The notes: a model not told the origin generated them from the sequence alone. A stretch of 64,000 nt of DNA from Candidatus Gastranaerophilales bacterium (GCA_947626225.1 CANQRH010000002.1:62001-126000); one strand, 5' to 3'; shown: positions 44,430-54,150, numbered from the stretch's first letter. Numbers and translations: made by a program.

Positions 44430-46571
44430 ATGACAATACCTGAAACTAAAAAATTTGAAATTGAAATCGGCGGTAAAACAGTTACCGTTGAAACAGGGAA
44501 GTATGCTCAGTCCACAAACGGTTCGGTTACGGTCAGATGCGGTGATACAATGCTTTTTGTTCACTGCTGTGTATCTAAAGAACCCAGAGTCGGTATTGAC
44601 TTTTTCCCTTTGCTTATTGATTACGAAGAAAGAATGTCCGCTATCGGCAGAATTCCCGGCGGTTACAACCGTTCCGAAGGAAAAGCAAGCGATAAGGCTA
44701 TTCTTATCTCCCGTTTGATTGACAGACCTATAAGACCTTTATTTCCTAAAGGTTACAGAAACGATATACAAATTGTAGCTCAATTGTTCAGCTACGATCA
44801 GCAAAATCAGCCTGATACTCTTGCAATGCTTGGTGCATCCTGCTCTTTAATGCTTTCGGGTGCTCCGTTTGAAGGGCCTATCGGTGCCGTAAGAGTTTCA
44901 AGAGATGAAAACGGTAATTTGATTGCCAATCCGACTCACCAGCAGGCTGATAAATCCGACCTCGACATCGTTGTTGCAGGTACTCATGACAGCGTTATTA
45001 TGGTTGAAGCCGGATGTAAATTTGTAAGTGAAGATGATATCATGAATGCCGTTGAATTTGCTCAGGTTGAAATCAGAAAACAATGCGAAGCTCAGGTTGA
45101 GTTTGCAAAAGCGTGCGGAGTTGAAAAAGAAGAATTTGTTAACCCTTATGATACTTCCGCTATAAAGAAAATTATTGATGACACTGCTCATGATATGATT
45201 TTTGATGCTTATCACAACTTTGACAGAACATACAGACAAGACAAATTAGAAGAAGCTAAAAAACTTGTTAAAGAAAAAATTGATGCTCTGCCCGATGACG
45301 ATTACAGCAAAAAAATTATGGAAGAAACAGGTATTGATTTCGTTGCTGAAGAATTTAAGAATGCCGAAAAGAAAATTATGCGTTCAATGATTCTTGACGA
45401 AGGTGTCAGAGCCGACGGAAGAAAACCTCATGATGTACGCCCGATATGGTGCGAAGTCGGTGTTATCCCCAGAGCTCACGGCTCTGCGGTGTTTACAAGA
45501 GGACAAACTCAGGTTCTTTCCGTTGCGACACTTGCAGGTCCCGCTATGAAACAGGAACTTGACGGAGTTGATCCCGAAACCGAAAAAACTTATATGCACA
45601 AATACATATTCCCAGGATTCTCGGTCGGCGAAGTTAAACCGTTGAGAGGCCCCGGCAGACGTGAAGTGGGACACGGAAATCTTGCCGAACGTGCAAATGT
45701 TCCCGCACTTCCTTCTCAGGAAGAATTCGGATACACTATTCGTGTAACATCTGATGTCCTTGAATCAAACGGTTCAACATCAATGGCTTCTACCTGCGGT
45801 TCTTCAATGGCATTAATGAATGCGGGTGTCCCCGTTAAATGTATGATTGGCGGTGTCGCTATGGGTATGATTACCGAAGAAGGAAAAGAACCCGTTGTAT
45901 TAACTGATATCCAAGGTATTGAAGACTTCTTGGGCGATATGGATTTTAAAGTTACGGGTAACGATACGGGAATTACCGCATTGCAGATGGATATGAAGGC
46001 AAAAGGTATTGCAAATGACACTTTGCGCAGAGCTTTAGCTCAGGCAAAAGAAGGCAGATTACATATCTTATCAAAAATGAGAGAAGCAATAACCGAACCG
46101 GGCCCGCTCTCTCCGTTTGCTCCGAGTATTTCCACGATGACTATTCCCGTAGATGACATCGGAACGGTAATCGGACCGGGCGGAAAACAAATCCGCGCAA
46201 TTATTGACGCTTCCGGTGCCGAAATTGATATTCAGGATTCGGGTGTTGTTACTATAACATCCAACGATCAGGAAGGCGCTGAAATTGCTAAAAGAATGAT
46301 TAGAGAACTTACTTTCAAGCCTGAACAAGGTATGGTTTTGAAAGGTAAAGTCGTAAGAATTATTCCGATAGGTGCTTTTGTTGAACTTGCCCCCGGAAAA
46401 GACGGTATGGTTCATATTTCTCAGGTTTGCAACGAACGCATAGAAACTATTGAACCGCATCTTCAAATAGGTCAGGAAGTTATCGTCAAGGTTATTAAAA
46501 TTGATGATAAAGGCAGAGTTAACCTCACAATTAAAGGGGTTACGGATGAAGAAAGGGCACATCTTCAATAA
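44430..46571 (+). CDS. pnp: Polyribonucleotide nucleotidyltransferase
   Basis: Phosphorolytic 3'-5' exoribonuclease. Two RNase PH domains (early FFPLLIDYEERMSA; second GVRADGRKPHDVRPI, FTRGQTQVLSVATL), helical insert, KH domain GTVIGPGGKQIRAI and S1 domain (VVRIIPIGAFVELAPGKDGMVHIS). 713 residues, full length. Confidence 0.97.
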   Translation: MTIPETKKFEIEIGGKTVTVETGKYAQSTNGSVTVRCGDTMLFVHCCVSKEPRVGIDFFPLLIDYEERMSAIGRIPGGYNRSEGKASDKAILISRLIDRPIRPLFPKGYRNDIQIVAQLFSYDQQNQPDTLAMLGASCSLMLSGAPFEGPIGAVRVSRDENGNLIANPTHQQADKSDLDIVVAGTHDSVIMVEAGCKFVSEDDIMNAVEFAQVEIRKQCEAQVEFAKACGVEKEEFVNPYDTSAIKKIIDDTAHDMIFDAYHNFDRTYRQDKLEEAKKLVKEKIDALPDDDYSKKIMEETGIDFVAEEFKNAEKKIMRSMILDEGVRADGRKPHDVRPIWCEVGVIPRAHGSAVFTRGQTQVLSVATLAGPAMKQELDGVDPETEKTYMHKYIFPGFSVGEVKPLRGPGRREVGHGNLAERANVPALPSQEEFGYTIRVTSDVLESNGSTSMASTCGSSMALMNAGVPVKCMIGGVAMGMITEEGKEPVVLTDIQGIEDFLGDMDFKVTGNDTGITALQMDMKAKGIANDTLRRALAQAKEGRLHILSKMREAITEPGPLSPFAPSISTMTIPVDDIGTVIGPGGKQIRAIIDASGAEIDIQDSGVVTITSNDQEGAEIAKRMIRELTFKPEQGMVLKGKVVRIIPIGAFVELAPGKDGMVHISQVCNERIETIEPHLQIGQEVIVKVIKIDDKGRVNLTIKGVTDEERAHLQ

Positions 46572-46583
46572 AATCAATAATAA

Positions 46584-46611
46584 AAAAAAAGACCTGAAAA
46601 GGTCTTTTTTT
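46584..46611. terminator. Terminator after pnp, shared with the convergent gene
   Basis: AAAAAGACC / TGAAAA / GGTCTTTTT; its T-run touches the stop codon of the gene at 46612. Confidence 0.88.
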
Positions 46612-49017
46612 TTATATGTTATTCTTCAAATTCTGGTACTGTTTTAATACCATATAAAATTCGGGTAATGTATGTTTAATATAAGAAAGAGAGTTATCTG
46701 TTAATCTTTCAATAAGTTCGACACTTGTTCCGTTTTGGGCGAGTTTGTGTAGTAACTTGATTATAATATATTCCGATTTTGCAGCCAGTATAATTTTTGA
46801 TTCGTCAGAATCAAAAAATGCTCTGTAGTCTGACATGTAAGGTTCAAAACAATTCATCTTTTTCAATTGTTTTGTCAAATACTGTCTGAATTGTTTATCT
46901 TCCTTTACCGAAATTGATATAGCCTGTATTATACCGCTTTCTCTTTTACTTCTTAGGGCGGATTTTTTTATATCATAATATACCAATCCTTCTGCAATTT
47001 TTTCGGGAAGTTCATTTATTTCTTGTTTTGTAAGCGGATTTTTGTAATATTCATATTTTCTTTGAACTTTGTCTTTTATTTCAAAAATTGTATTTTCATC
47101 AACCATAAATTTTAATGTTTCATTTAAAATTTTTGAAGGCTGCGCAATAATTGAGTAACTATCTAATTCTGAAAATACTTCTTTCATTTGGCTGTATATG
47201 TTCATTAGAATTTCACCGTTTGATGTATTGTCTTCTTCGTTTTGTACGGTTTTCGCATATTCCCTTAAGAGAATTTTTTTCATGATGTCAGAATTAAGTT
47301 TTGTTTGGGCTATAGTATCCACTAATGCTTGCTGAATGGGAATATCCTTATTTCGGTGTAAGTTTGCATACTCCTGCATAAGTTTAATATTTTTTTCAAG
47401 CAGTTCGTCATCATCCATCAAATATTCTTTTTTATAAAGATCGGCAATTCTAATTTTTTCATCTGTATTAACGCCTGTACCTGCTATTGAGTTTTTTTCA
47501 ATTTCATCGCGGTCAAATATCATTGAAAGAAAATATTTTTGATTTGAACCTTCTTTTTTCATTACATATTTTATATAATCCTGCTGAATTTTTTTAGGGT
47601 AAAACATCAATTCAGCTTCAACTTTGTTCGCAAAAGCTTCTTTTAAGTTTGTTGCGATTGTAATATTTGTGCCGTCACTAAGGGTATATGTGTATAATTC
47701 TGAGTTATTATTTTCACTTTCCTCTTTTAATATTTCATCAAAACTTTTTTTCGCAATCTCCGTATTTTCATCAACGGTTGAAACATTTTGGGTTTCTTTT
47801 GTTTCTTCAACGGGAATTTTTGCAAACATTTCATCATATTCCGTTTGAATTCTGTTATGTTCAAGCTGAGCTTTTTCTCTTTCGGGTTTAATGCTTCTTG
47901 CATAAGCTAAAAGTTCCCGGAATTCTTCATTTTGCCCGTCAACACCGTAAGCGTTAAAGAAAAGCTTTATTGTATCCGACATAATAATTGAACGAAGCTC
48001 ATTTACGTTTTCTTGTTTCATATATTCGGTAAATTTTTGTGTTTGGGATTTGTTAAGATTGTCATAATTTTCAAAGAAATAATGCATTTCCGGTGATATA
48101 TGAAGTCTTTCCAATACAATTGAGTTAATTTCACCCATATATTTTGCAACAAAGTTCAAAGAGGCTTCATCTCGCAGATTTATTCTTTTTAGCTGTTTTT
48201 TCGTTTCTGTTTCACTTCCGTGACCTTCTATTACGGCTTTTGCCAGTTTGTCAACTTCCCAGTCTTTTACGCTTTCAAATCTTTTGCGTTGTTTCGGTGC
48301 TGAATAAGCCGGTTGTGTTGTATGATGTTGTGTAATTACTCTTGTATCAATAGGTTTGCGCGGTTTATATTCATACGGAAATTCTTCTCGCGTAGCAGTC
48401 AATGATTTCCAAAAACCGTTGTCCGGAAATTTTATTCCGAATGCGTGCAAAGTGTCATATCCTATAGGACTTAGTCCTTTATAGTATACTGAAACATCCT
48501 TTTTAAAATCCGAGTTTATCTCTTTTAATGTTTTTGCTTCGGTATAAATTTTTTTCAGGATATAGTGCCCGAGGTTATCATTACCGTTTTTGAAAAGAGT
48601 TTTCCCTTCTTCGCGCATTAAATCTATTTCTGCCAGAATTCCTGTTCTGGATTTTATTTTCGGGGTATCCGTAAGGTTATTAAAAAGTGCTTCATCCGGG
48701 TATAATCTTTTTACCTGTTCAAGATTGTTTGTTTCTTTAATATCGTCAAATACAAGTTTTAGCATTTGTGCGGGAGGCATTTTTTGCCTGTCCTCAAAAT
48801 CAGCGTTCAAATAATCTTTCATAGTATCGGGCATTCCGTTTTTATTAAACGGCTGTGCATAGAAGTTTTCCGGCGTCCTGAAAAGTCTTGCTCCGAATGT
48901 AAGGTTGAAGCTGTCCTTATTTATGGGGTTGCTGTTAATATTATTTTTACTTAATTTGTTTGTGCTGATTTTGCTGTTATTTAAAGCACTTAAAAATGAA
49001 ATAGATTGAATGTACAT
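46612..49017 (-). CDS. Large orphan protein with N-terminal 'TFGAR' segment
   Basis: 801 residues, hydrophilic, mostly helical, Lys/Glu/Asn-rich with no membrane helix or signal peptide. The first 45 residues are Ser/Asn-rich and end in FNLTFGARLFR, a pattern that recalls other proteins of gut Melainabacteria. A Glu/Thr/Ser-rich break (about 395-435) separates two helical halves. No domain recognised. AAAGGATAAATA before the ATG. Confidence 0.75.
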   Translation of the reverse strand: MYIQSISFLSALNNSKISTNKLSKNNINSNPINKDSFNLTFGARLFRTPENFYAQPFNKNGMPDTMKDYLNADFEDRQKMPPAQMLKLVFDDIKETNNLEQVKRLYPDEALFNNLTDTPKIKSRTGILAEIDLMREEGKTLFKNGNDNLGHYILKKIYTEAKTLKEINSDFKKDVSVYYKGLSPIGYDTLHAFGIKFPDNGFWKSLTATREEFPYEYKPRKPIDTRVITQHHTTQPAYSAPKQRKRFESVKDWEVDKLAKAVIEGHGSETETKKQLKRINLRDEASLNFVAKYMGEINSIVLERLHISPEMHYFFENYDNLNKSQTQKFTEYMKQENVNELRSIIMSDTIKLFFNAYGVDGQNEEFRELLAYARSIKPEREKAQLEHNRIQTEYDEMFAKIPVEETKETQNVSTVDENTEIAKKSFDEILKEESENNNSELYTYTLSDGTNITIATNLKEAFANKVEAELMFYPKKIQQDYIKYVMKKEGSNQKYFLSMIFDRDEIEKNSIAGTGVNTDEKIRIADLYKKEYLMDDDELLEKNIKLMQEYANLHRNKDIPIQQALVDTIAQTKLNSDIMKKILLREYAKTVQNEEDNTSNGEILMNIYSQMKEVFSELDSYSIIAQPSKILNETLKFMVDENTIFEIKDKVQRKYEYYKNPLTKQEINELPEKIAEGLVYYDIKKSALRSKRESGIIQAISISVKEDKQFRQYLTKQLKKMNCFEPYMSDYRAFFDSDESKIILAAKSEYIIIKLLHKLAQNGTSVELIERLTDNSLSYIKHTLPEFYMVLKQYQNLKNNI

Positions 49018-49122
49018 TATTTATCCTTTTTTTATATTTAAAACACGTAAAAAACTTTTTTGCTGCAAAATTAATATAATTTAACATTTTTTTATGTTAG
49101 ACTATTTACGGAGGGTATTAAG

Positions 49123-50172
49123 ATGTTTGATGTTATAACGATCGGGAGTGCGACAATGGATGTGTTTGTTGAAAGTGATGATGCAAACATTGTTTCCGTT
49201 GATTCCGTAAATAAAAAGTCCGAGTTTATGAGTTATCCTTACGGCGCAAAGATTGAAATAAACGAATTTTCATCACGTGTCGGCGGCGGCGGTGTCAATA
49301 CGGCTTGTAACTTTGCAAATCTCGGCTTCAAAACATCAGCCATATTCAAAATCGGAAAAGATATATATTCTGACGGTATTTTAAACTTTTTCGGCAATAA
49401 AAATGTTGATTTATCCAATATTATTCAGGATGAGTCTTTAAGCACGGGATTTTCAATAATTCTTGTAAGTTTTCAGGGAGACAGAACCGTTCTTGCCCAC
49501 CGTGGTGCTAATGCAAAGATTAAAAAATCCGATATAAATTTTGAGGCGATAAAAGAATCAAAATTCTTATATATTGCCCCGTTGAACGGTGACAGTACAA
49601 AAGTGCTTGATGATATTGTAAATTTTGCTTCGGAAAATGAAGTTAATATTTGCATAAATGCCGGTTCTTCAAGTATTAAAAAAGGTTTTAATTATCTGAA
49701 ACGTATTCTTGAAAATGCTCATATTGTCGTAATGAACAAAGATGAAGCTTCAATAGCTACACAAATACAGGTCAGACCTGATTCCAAAGAAGAAAAATTT
49801 TCCGAAGAATTTATTCATCCCGATATTATTTCAATGTTGAACAAATTAAAAGTTAAGGATTATCAGGTTATTGTAATAACTGACGGTTCAAACGGAGCTT
49901 ATGCATTTGACGGAAAGAAATATTACAAGTGTCCGATATTTGACAGCCCCGTAATTTCAACCCTCGGTGCGGGAGACGCTTTTGCATCAACTTTTTGTGC
50001 CGCGCTTGCAAGATTGGGTATTGATATCGGAAGCGCATTAATGTATGCATCGGTTAACTCCTCCGGTGTTTGTTCTCAATTTGGTGCAACTCAGGGACTG
50101 CTTACGTTTGAACAGATAGAAGAAAAATTAAAACAAAATCCGCAGTTTAAATATTATGTGAAAGGAAAATAA
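49123..50172 (+). CDS. PfkB-family carbohydrate kinase
   Basis: 349 residues, ribokinase-like. N-terminal GSATMDVFV, GGGGVNTACNFANLGF (substrate loop), VVMNKDEAS, and STLGAGDAFASTFCAAL with the catalytic Asp. The exact sugar or nucleoside is unknown. GGAGGG before the ATG; its TAA abuts the purA ATG directly, so they are co-transcribed. A nucleoside kinase role would fit next to purA, but this is inference. Confidence 0.88.
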   Translation: MFDVITIGSATMDVFVESDDANIVSVDSVNKKSEFMSYPYGAKIEINEFSSRVGGGGVNTACNFANLGFKTSAIFKIGKDIYSDGILNFFGNKNVDLSNIIQDESLSTGFSIILVSFQGDRTVLAHRGANAKIKKSDINFEAIKESKFLYIAPLNGDSTKVLDDIVNFASENEVNICINAGSSSIKKGFNYLKRILENAHIVVMNKDEASIATQIQVRPDSKEEKFSEEFIHPDIISMLNKLKVKDYQVIVITDGSNGAYAFDGKKYYKCPIFDSPVISTLGAGDAFASTFCAALARLGIDIGSALMYASVNSSGVCSQFGATQGLLTFEQIEEKLKQNPQFKYYVKGK

Positions 50173-51459
50173 ATGAACAAAGTTGTAGTCGGTGCCCAGT
50201 GGGGTGATGAAGGGAAAGCAAAAATAACCGATTTATTGGCTCAAGATGCCGATTTGATTATTCGTTATCAGGGCGGCTGTAATGCCGGACATACCGTTGT
50301 AGCCAATAATAAGACATTTAAATTCCACCTTATCCCCTCAGGCATTTTGTATAAAGGAAAGACCTGTTTTATCGGTGCGGGTACTGTTATTCTTCCGGAA
50401 TACTTTGATGAGGAAGCAGGCGGCTTGATAAAAGAAGGTATTGATTTGTCGGGATTGAAAATTAATCCGCTGGCCTCGATTACAATGCCTTATCATACGG
50501 AAATAGACGGCTTTAGCGAAAGCAAGGCTAAAAAAGGTAAAATCGGAACGACACAAAAAGGTATCGGGCCTACTTATACCGACAAGTATGCACGTATAGG
50601 CTTAAAAGTTGAAGATTTATACGATGAGGAAACTTTGTCCGAAAAACTTGATATTATTCTGCCGATTAAAAATAAAACTCTCAAAGAAGTTTACGGATTA
50701 AAAACTTATACAAAAGATGAAGTTTTAAATCTTTGCAAAAAGTATGCCGAAATTTTCAGACCTTACGTGTGTTTTGATTGGCAAAAGGTTCTTGAAGATG
50801 CAAAAGAAGCACGAAAAAACATTCTTTTTGAAGGTGCTCAAGGCGTTATGCTTGATGTCGATTACGGTACTTATCCTTTCGTGACTTCGTCAAACCCGAT
50901 AGGCGGCGGTGCTTGCACGGGTTCAGGCTTCGGCCCGAAAATGATTGATGAAGTTATCGGTGTGGCAAAAGCTTATGTTACCCGTGTCGGTGAAGGCCCT
51001 TTTGTTACCGAGCTTAATGATGAAACGGGTGAAAAAATAAGAGAAATCGGACACGAATACGGCGTAACAACGGGACGCCCGAGAAGATGCGGTTGGTTTG
51101 ATGCCGTGACGATGCGTTATGCCGTTTTGACGGGAGGACTTACATCTGTCGCTATTACAAAAATTGATGTGTTTGACAAATTTAAAGAAATTAAGCTCTG
51201 TACGGCATACAAGGATATACGTGACGGAAGAATTTATAAAAATTATCCGACAAATGTTTTTATGCACAAATATCTTGAACCTGTTTATGAAACGCATGAA
51301 GGCTGGTGTGAAGATATTTCGGGTATTCGTGAATATGAAAAACTCCCGCAAAATGCAAGGAAATATATTAAACGCCTTGAACAATTGCTGGGAGTGCCTG
51401 TATCAATTATAAGTGTCGGCCCCGACAGAGAACAGACTATTTTTGTTAATCCTCAATAA
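50173..51459 (+). CDS. purA: Adenylosuccinate synthase
   Basis: Makes adenylosuccinate from IMP, Asp and [18 protein letters not shown] (catalytic Asp and P-loop), [54 protein letters not shown]. 428 residues. AAAGGAAAA is its ribosome site. Last 14 bases overlap the convergent sigma factor gene. Confidence 0.97.
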   Translation: MNKVVVGAQWGDEGKAKITDLLAQDADLIIRYQGGCNAGHTVVANNKTFKFHLIPSGILYKGKTCFIGAGTVILPEYFDEEAGGLIKEGIDLSGLKINPLASITMPYHTEIDGFSESKAKKGKIGTTQKGIGPTYTDKYARIGLKVEDLYDEETLSEKLDIILPIKNKTLKEVYGLKTYTKDEVLNLCKKYAEIFRPYVCFDWQKVLEDAKEARKNILFEGAQGVMLDVDYGTYPFVTSSNPIGGGACTGSGFGPKMIDEVIGVAKAYVTRVGEGPFVTELNDETGEKIREIGHEYGVTTGRPRRCGWFDAVTMRYAVLTGGLTSVAITKIDVFDKFKEIKLCTAYKDIRDGRIYKNYPTNVFMHKYLEPVYETHEGWCEDISGIREYEKLPQNARKYIKRLEQLLGVPVSIISVGPDREQTIFVNPQ

Positions 51460-52396
51460 AATCTCTGAAGTGCTGTAACTCTTTTATTCCGCGAATTTGT
51501 TTTAAAGCACCGTCTTCAAGCTGTCTTATCCTTTCTTTTGAATAACCCATGATTTCACCGAGTTGTTCAAGTGTTTTGGGCTGTTCTCCGTTTATTCCGA
51601 ATCGGTAGTTGATTATTTTTTTCTCTCTTTCCGAAAGCGATGCCAGAAGATGTTCAACACTTCCCTTTAAAGCCTTATTTCCGGTGTGCGCTTCGGGTGA
51701 ACGGTAAGACTTATCCTCAATGTAATCACCTATATTTAAATCATCCGTTACGGGCGTTTCAAGGCTTATGGGCTCTTTGATTATTGATTTTTTTACCGCA
51801 TTTAATTGTTTTTCGCTTAAACCGAGTTTTGCGGATATTTCTTCATCTGTAGGTTCTCTGCCTAATTCAAATGAAAGCATTGTATACATCCTTTTGTACT
51901 TGCGGATTTTATCGGTCATGTGAACCGGAATTCTTATTGTTCGCGAATTATTTGAAATTGCTCTTATAATTGTCTGTTTTATCCACCAAGTTGCATAAGT
52001 TGAAAATTTAAAATTCTTTGAGTAATCGAATTTTTCGGCTGCTTTAATCAAACCTAATGAGCCTTCCTGCACCAAATCCATAAACAAAACTCCCTGACCG
52101 ATGTAGCGTTTCGCAATGCTTACGACAAGCCTCAAATTTGCCTGTACAAGTTTTCTTTTTGCAATATTTGCCTGCTCGGGCTTACCTTCTTTTATCTGCT
52201 GTCCGAGCTGTTTTTCTTCTTTGGAATTAAGAAGTTTTACTTTGCCGATATCCTTCAAATACATTTGCAGTATGTCATCGTCATGAGCAATGGAATTAAA
52301 AGTTTTTATATCGTCGTCTTCATTGTCCAGGTCAACATATTCGGAATATTCCGATTTCAATTCTTTGTATAAATCTTCTTCTTGAATTACTGTCAT
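51446..52396 (-). CDS. RpoD/SigA-type sigma-70 factor
   Basis: About 316 residues with regions 1.2-2 ([63 protein letters not shown]), 3 and 4 ([19 protein letters not shown]). The -10-reading helix RAI is typical of primary and group 2 sigma factors; no long region 1.1, as in cyanobacterial group 2. Start MTVIQEED at 52396 has GGAGGAGAGG upstream; the ATG at 52411 overlaps that site. Confidence 0.9.
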   Translation of the reverse strand: MTVIQEEDLYKELKSEYSEYVDLDNEDDDIKTFNSIAHDDDILQMYLKDIGKVKLLNSKEEKQLGQQIKEGKPEQANIAKRKLVQANLRLVVSIAKRYIGQGVLFMDLVQEGSLGLIKAAEKFDYSKNFKFSTYATWWIKQTIIRAISNNSRTIRIPVHMTDKIRKYKRMYTMLSFELGREPTDEEISAKLGLSEKQLNAVKKSIIKEPISLETPVTDDLNIGDYIEDKSYRSPEAHTGNKALKGSVEHLLASLSEREKKIINYRFGINGEQPKTLEQLGEIMGYSKERIRQLEDGALKQIRGIKELQHFRDFIED

Positions 52397-52450
52397 TATC
52401 CTCTCCTCCATAATTCCAGACGAAAGTTATACAATTTTGTTTCTTTAGAG

Positions 52451-52456
52451 TATAAT
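52451..52456 (+). promoter_or_regulatory. -10 box giving a leaderless secreted-protein mRNA
   Basis: TATAAT ends seven bases before ATG 52464, with no Shine-Dalgarno. A minus-strand TATACT overlaps it (52449-52454) and may serve the sigma factor. Confidence 0.5.
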
Positions 52457-52463
52457 ATTAATT

Positions 52464-52910
52464 ATGAAAAAGATTTTTCCGTTTATTTTTTTATTGTTAT
52501 GTCCCTGTGCATTTGCCGATATTATTGATGAAGGTTATGTCAGCCCGGAATCTTATGCGGTTAATGAAGCTGATTTGCTGGATTACAGATACGTTGAACC
52601 TTCGCCGAAACTTAATGTTGACACGCTTGAAAGTATGAGATTTAAAAAAGAAGATACAGACGGCAATATAAGCTCTGATAAAAAATCCTTAAAAAAAGCC
52701 AAGAAAGAAAAAACTAAAAAAACAAAAGAAGAAAAATCCGAAAAAGAAAAAAATTATAAAGAAGGAATTGTATATAAAAGCGCAAAATGGTGGGTTGATC
52801 AGCGTTATAAGCGTGAAGAATCCCACCACGGTTCAAAACATGAAATTAAGATAAAAGCCAGAGAGGAATACGAAAAAAGAATTCAGGAGCAAGCACAGCA
52901 AGCTATTTAA
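52464..52910 (+). CDS. Secreted Lys-rich protein
   Basis: 148 residues. Signal peptide MKKIFPFIFLLLCPCAFA, with a Cys-Ala-Phe-Ala end that could be cut by either peptidase. Central Lys/Glu block (about 73-97) followed by WWVDQRYKREESHHG. Not recognised. Last 8 bases overlap the convergent gene. Confidence 0.7.
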   Translation: MKKIFPFIFLLLCPCAFADIIDEGYVSPESYAVNEADLLDYRYVEPSPKLNVDTLESMRFKKEDTDGNISSDKKSLKKAKKEKTKKTKEEKSEKEKNYKEGIVYKSAKWWVDQRYKREESHHGSKHEIKIKAREEYEKRIQEQAQQAI

Positions 52911-53592
52911 TATATTTTTGGATTTCATTCTTTTCTTCAAACGTCACGCGTCCCGGAACGGCACGTTTTTTGGAACCGTCTTTAATTATTACGTAAAAGT
53001 ATCCGAAAGTCCCGTCTTGGTTCTTGTTACCCAGTGCGGTTCTTAAATTTTTCATATCAATGTATAAAACATTGTTCAAATTATAATCCAAATTTCTGTC
53101 ATTTAAAGCCACGGAGCCGTCCTTGTTTACTCTTGCAAATCTGATTTCGGCTTTTTTAAGTTCTTCTTTGCTAATCTGTGCGGCATTCCCGTCTGATTCA
53201 AGCTTTTTCAGCGAAGCAAACAAATCATCTTTACTGTCGCCGTATCCCAAAATATTGTCTGCATTCCATAAATTTTTCTTATTATCTTTTATAAGTATGT
53301 AGTTTTTACCGTCAATTGAAACAACATACGGATCCAGATATGTAAGTGCCGGATTTAAAACTCTTATAGCGGGCGTGTCTTTTAAAATAAGCCTTCCGCT
53401 CGCAAGCGAAGCGCCTGCAAAAAACGCGTTGTTGCCGCGGATTGAATTGATATATCGCGGATTAGCACCCGGAGTCAGTATTACTGTTGTTTTTCTACGC
53501 GGATAAAGCATTCCGCTGCTGAAAGAAAAACTGCTTGCAAATGACGGCTGTACCATAAAAATTAATAAAACTGAAATAATAAACCTTTTCAT
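52903..53592 (-). CDS. Secreted protein of unknown function
   Basis: 229 residues with signal peptide MKRFIISVLLIFMVQPSFA, then Ser/Phe-rich start. The body has beta and mixed sequence (YLDPYVVSIDGKNYILIKD, KDGSVALNDRNLDYNLNNVLYIDMKNLR). DGT/DGS motifs are not a clear calcium site. Not recognised. AGAGGTG precedes the ATG. Confidence 0.7.
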   Translation of the reverse strand: MKRFIISVLLIFMVQPSFASSFSFSSGMLYPRRKTTVILTPGANPRYINSIRGNNAFFAGASLASGRLILKDTPAIRVLNPALTYLDPYVVSIDGKNYILIKDNKKNLWNADNILGYGDSKDDLFASLKKLESDGNAAQISKEELKKAEIRFARVNKDGSVALNDRNLDYNLNNVLYIDMKNLRTALGNKNQDGTFGYFYVIIKDGSKKRAVPGRVTFEEKNEIQKYIK

Positions 53593-53645
53593 ATTTTCAC
53601 CTCTGATTTTATAACGATTTTCATAATAAAAAGTTCAAAAAACTG

Positions 53646-53674
53646 TTGACATATTATATTGTTTAGTATATTAT
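53646..53674 (+). promoter_or_regulatory. Promoter of tRNA-Val
   Basis: TTGACA (53646-53651), 17-base spacer, TATTAT (53669-53674), about 20 bases before the tRNA. Confidence 0.65.
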
Positions 53675-53693
53675 AACTCTTGCCGAAATAAAA

Positions 53694-53766
53694 GGGCGTT
53701 TAGCTCAGTTGGTAGAGCGCCTCCCTTACAAGGAGGATGTCAGAAGTTCGAGTCTTCTAACGCCCA
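53694..53766 (+). tRNA. tRNA-Val(UAC)
   Basis: 73 bases. Acceptor GGGCGTT pairs AACGCCC; anticodon loop CTTACAA on stem CCTCC/GGAGG (anticodon TAC at 53727-53729); T-loop TTCGAGT. CCA is not encoded here, but an identical 18-base 3' end followed by CCA lies at 53925-53945. Confidence 0.96.
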
Positions 53767-53770
53767 AATA

Positions 53771-53800
53771 AAGAGAACAGCACAAGTTGTTCTCTTTTTT
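53771..53800 (+). terminator. Terminator of tRNA-Val
   Basis: AAGAGAACA pairs with TGTTCTCTT and runs into T6, starting four bases after the tRNA. Confidence 0.88.
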
Positions 53801-53833
53801 AATATTTATTTGTGCGTCAAATCCTCTCACCCA

Positions 53834-53862
53834 GTAATTTTTGTTTGTTGAACAAAAATTAC
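53834..53862. repeat. 12-bp perfect inverted repeat
   Basis: GTAATTTTTGTT / TGTTG / AACAAAAATTAC between the tRNA-Val terminator and the duplicated tRNA end. Without a T-run it is not a standard terminator. Confidence 0.6.
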
Positions 53863-53924
53863 GAAGTTCTGCCCGTTCGGGTATCCTGCCTCGTACGGCT
53901 CGTGTTTCTCGCCTACGATGCAAG

Positions 53925-53945
53925 CGAGTCTTCTAACGCCCACCA
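53925..53945 (+). repeat. Second copy of the tRNA-Val 3' end, with CCA
   Basis: CGAGTCTTCTAACGCCCA is identical to 53749-53766, and here it is followed by CCA. No matching 5' half exists next to it, so it is not a tRNA gene. The 53593-54201 stretch without a protein gene holds the tRNA, its terminator, the palindrome, this repeat and the left end of the GIY-YIG element. Confidence 0.75.
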
Positions 53946-54060
53946 TTTAAAAACCACTATCCGTAAGCCTTTTGGGCAAGCGGATAATTTTTTTATTTGG
54001 TATTTTTTCTTCTATTCTCACAAAATTCTCACATTTTTCTGAAATAAAATAAATTTGTAG

Positions 54061-54090
54061 ATGAGTAGGTCAGATTTACTAATCCGACAA
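54061..54090 (+). repeat. Left terminal inverted repeat
   Basis: Contains an imperfect hairpin (GTCAGATT TACT AATCCGAC). One mismatch (A for G at 54072) against the right end 54657-54686. Reading inward on either strand gives the same peptide MSRSDLLIRQ. Confidence 0.8.
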
Positions 54091-54150
54091 ATAAAGAAAC
54101 GATATGGCAATTTGAAATTGTTAGGCTCCCTAACCTACAAAATTAATGTC

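Noticed and set aside
53726-53923. Minus-strand frame ending GVRRLELLTSSL
   Set aside because: This peptide is simply the antisense translation of tRNA-Val; not a gene.
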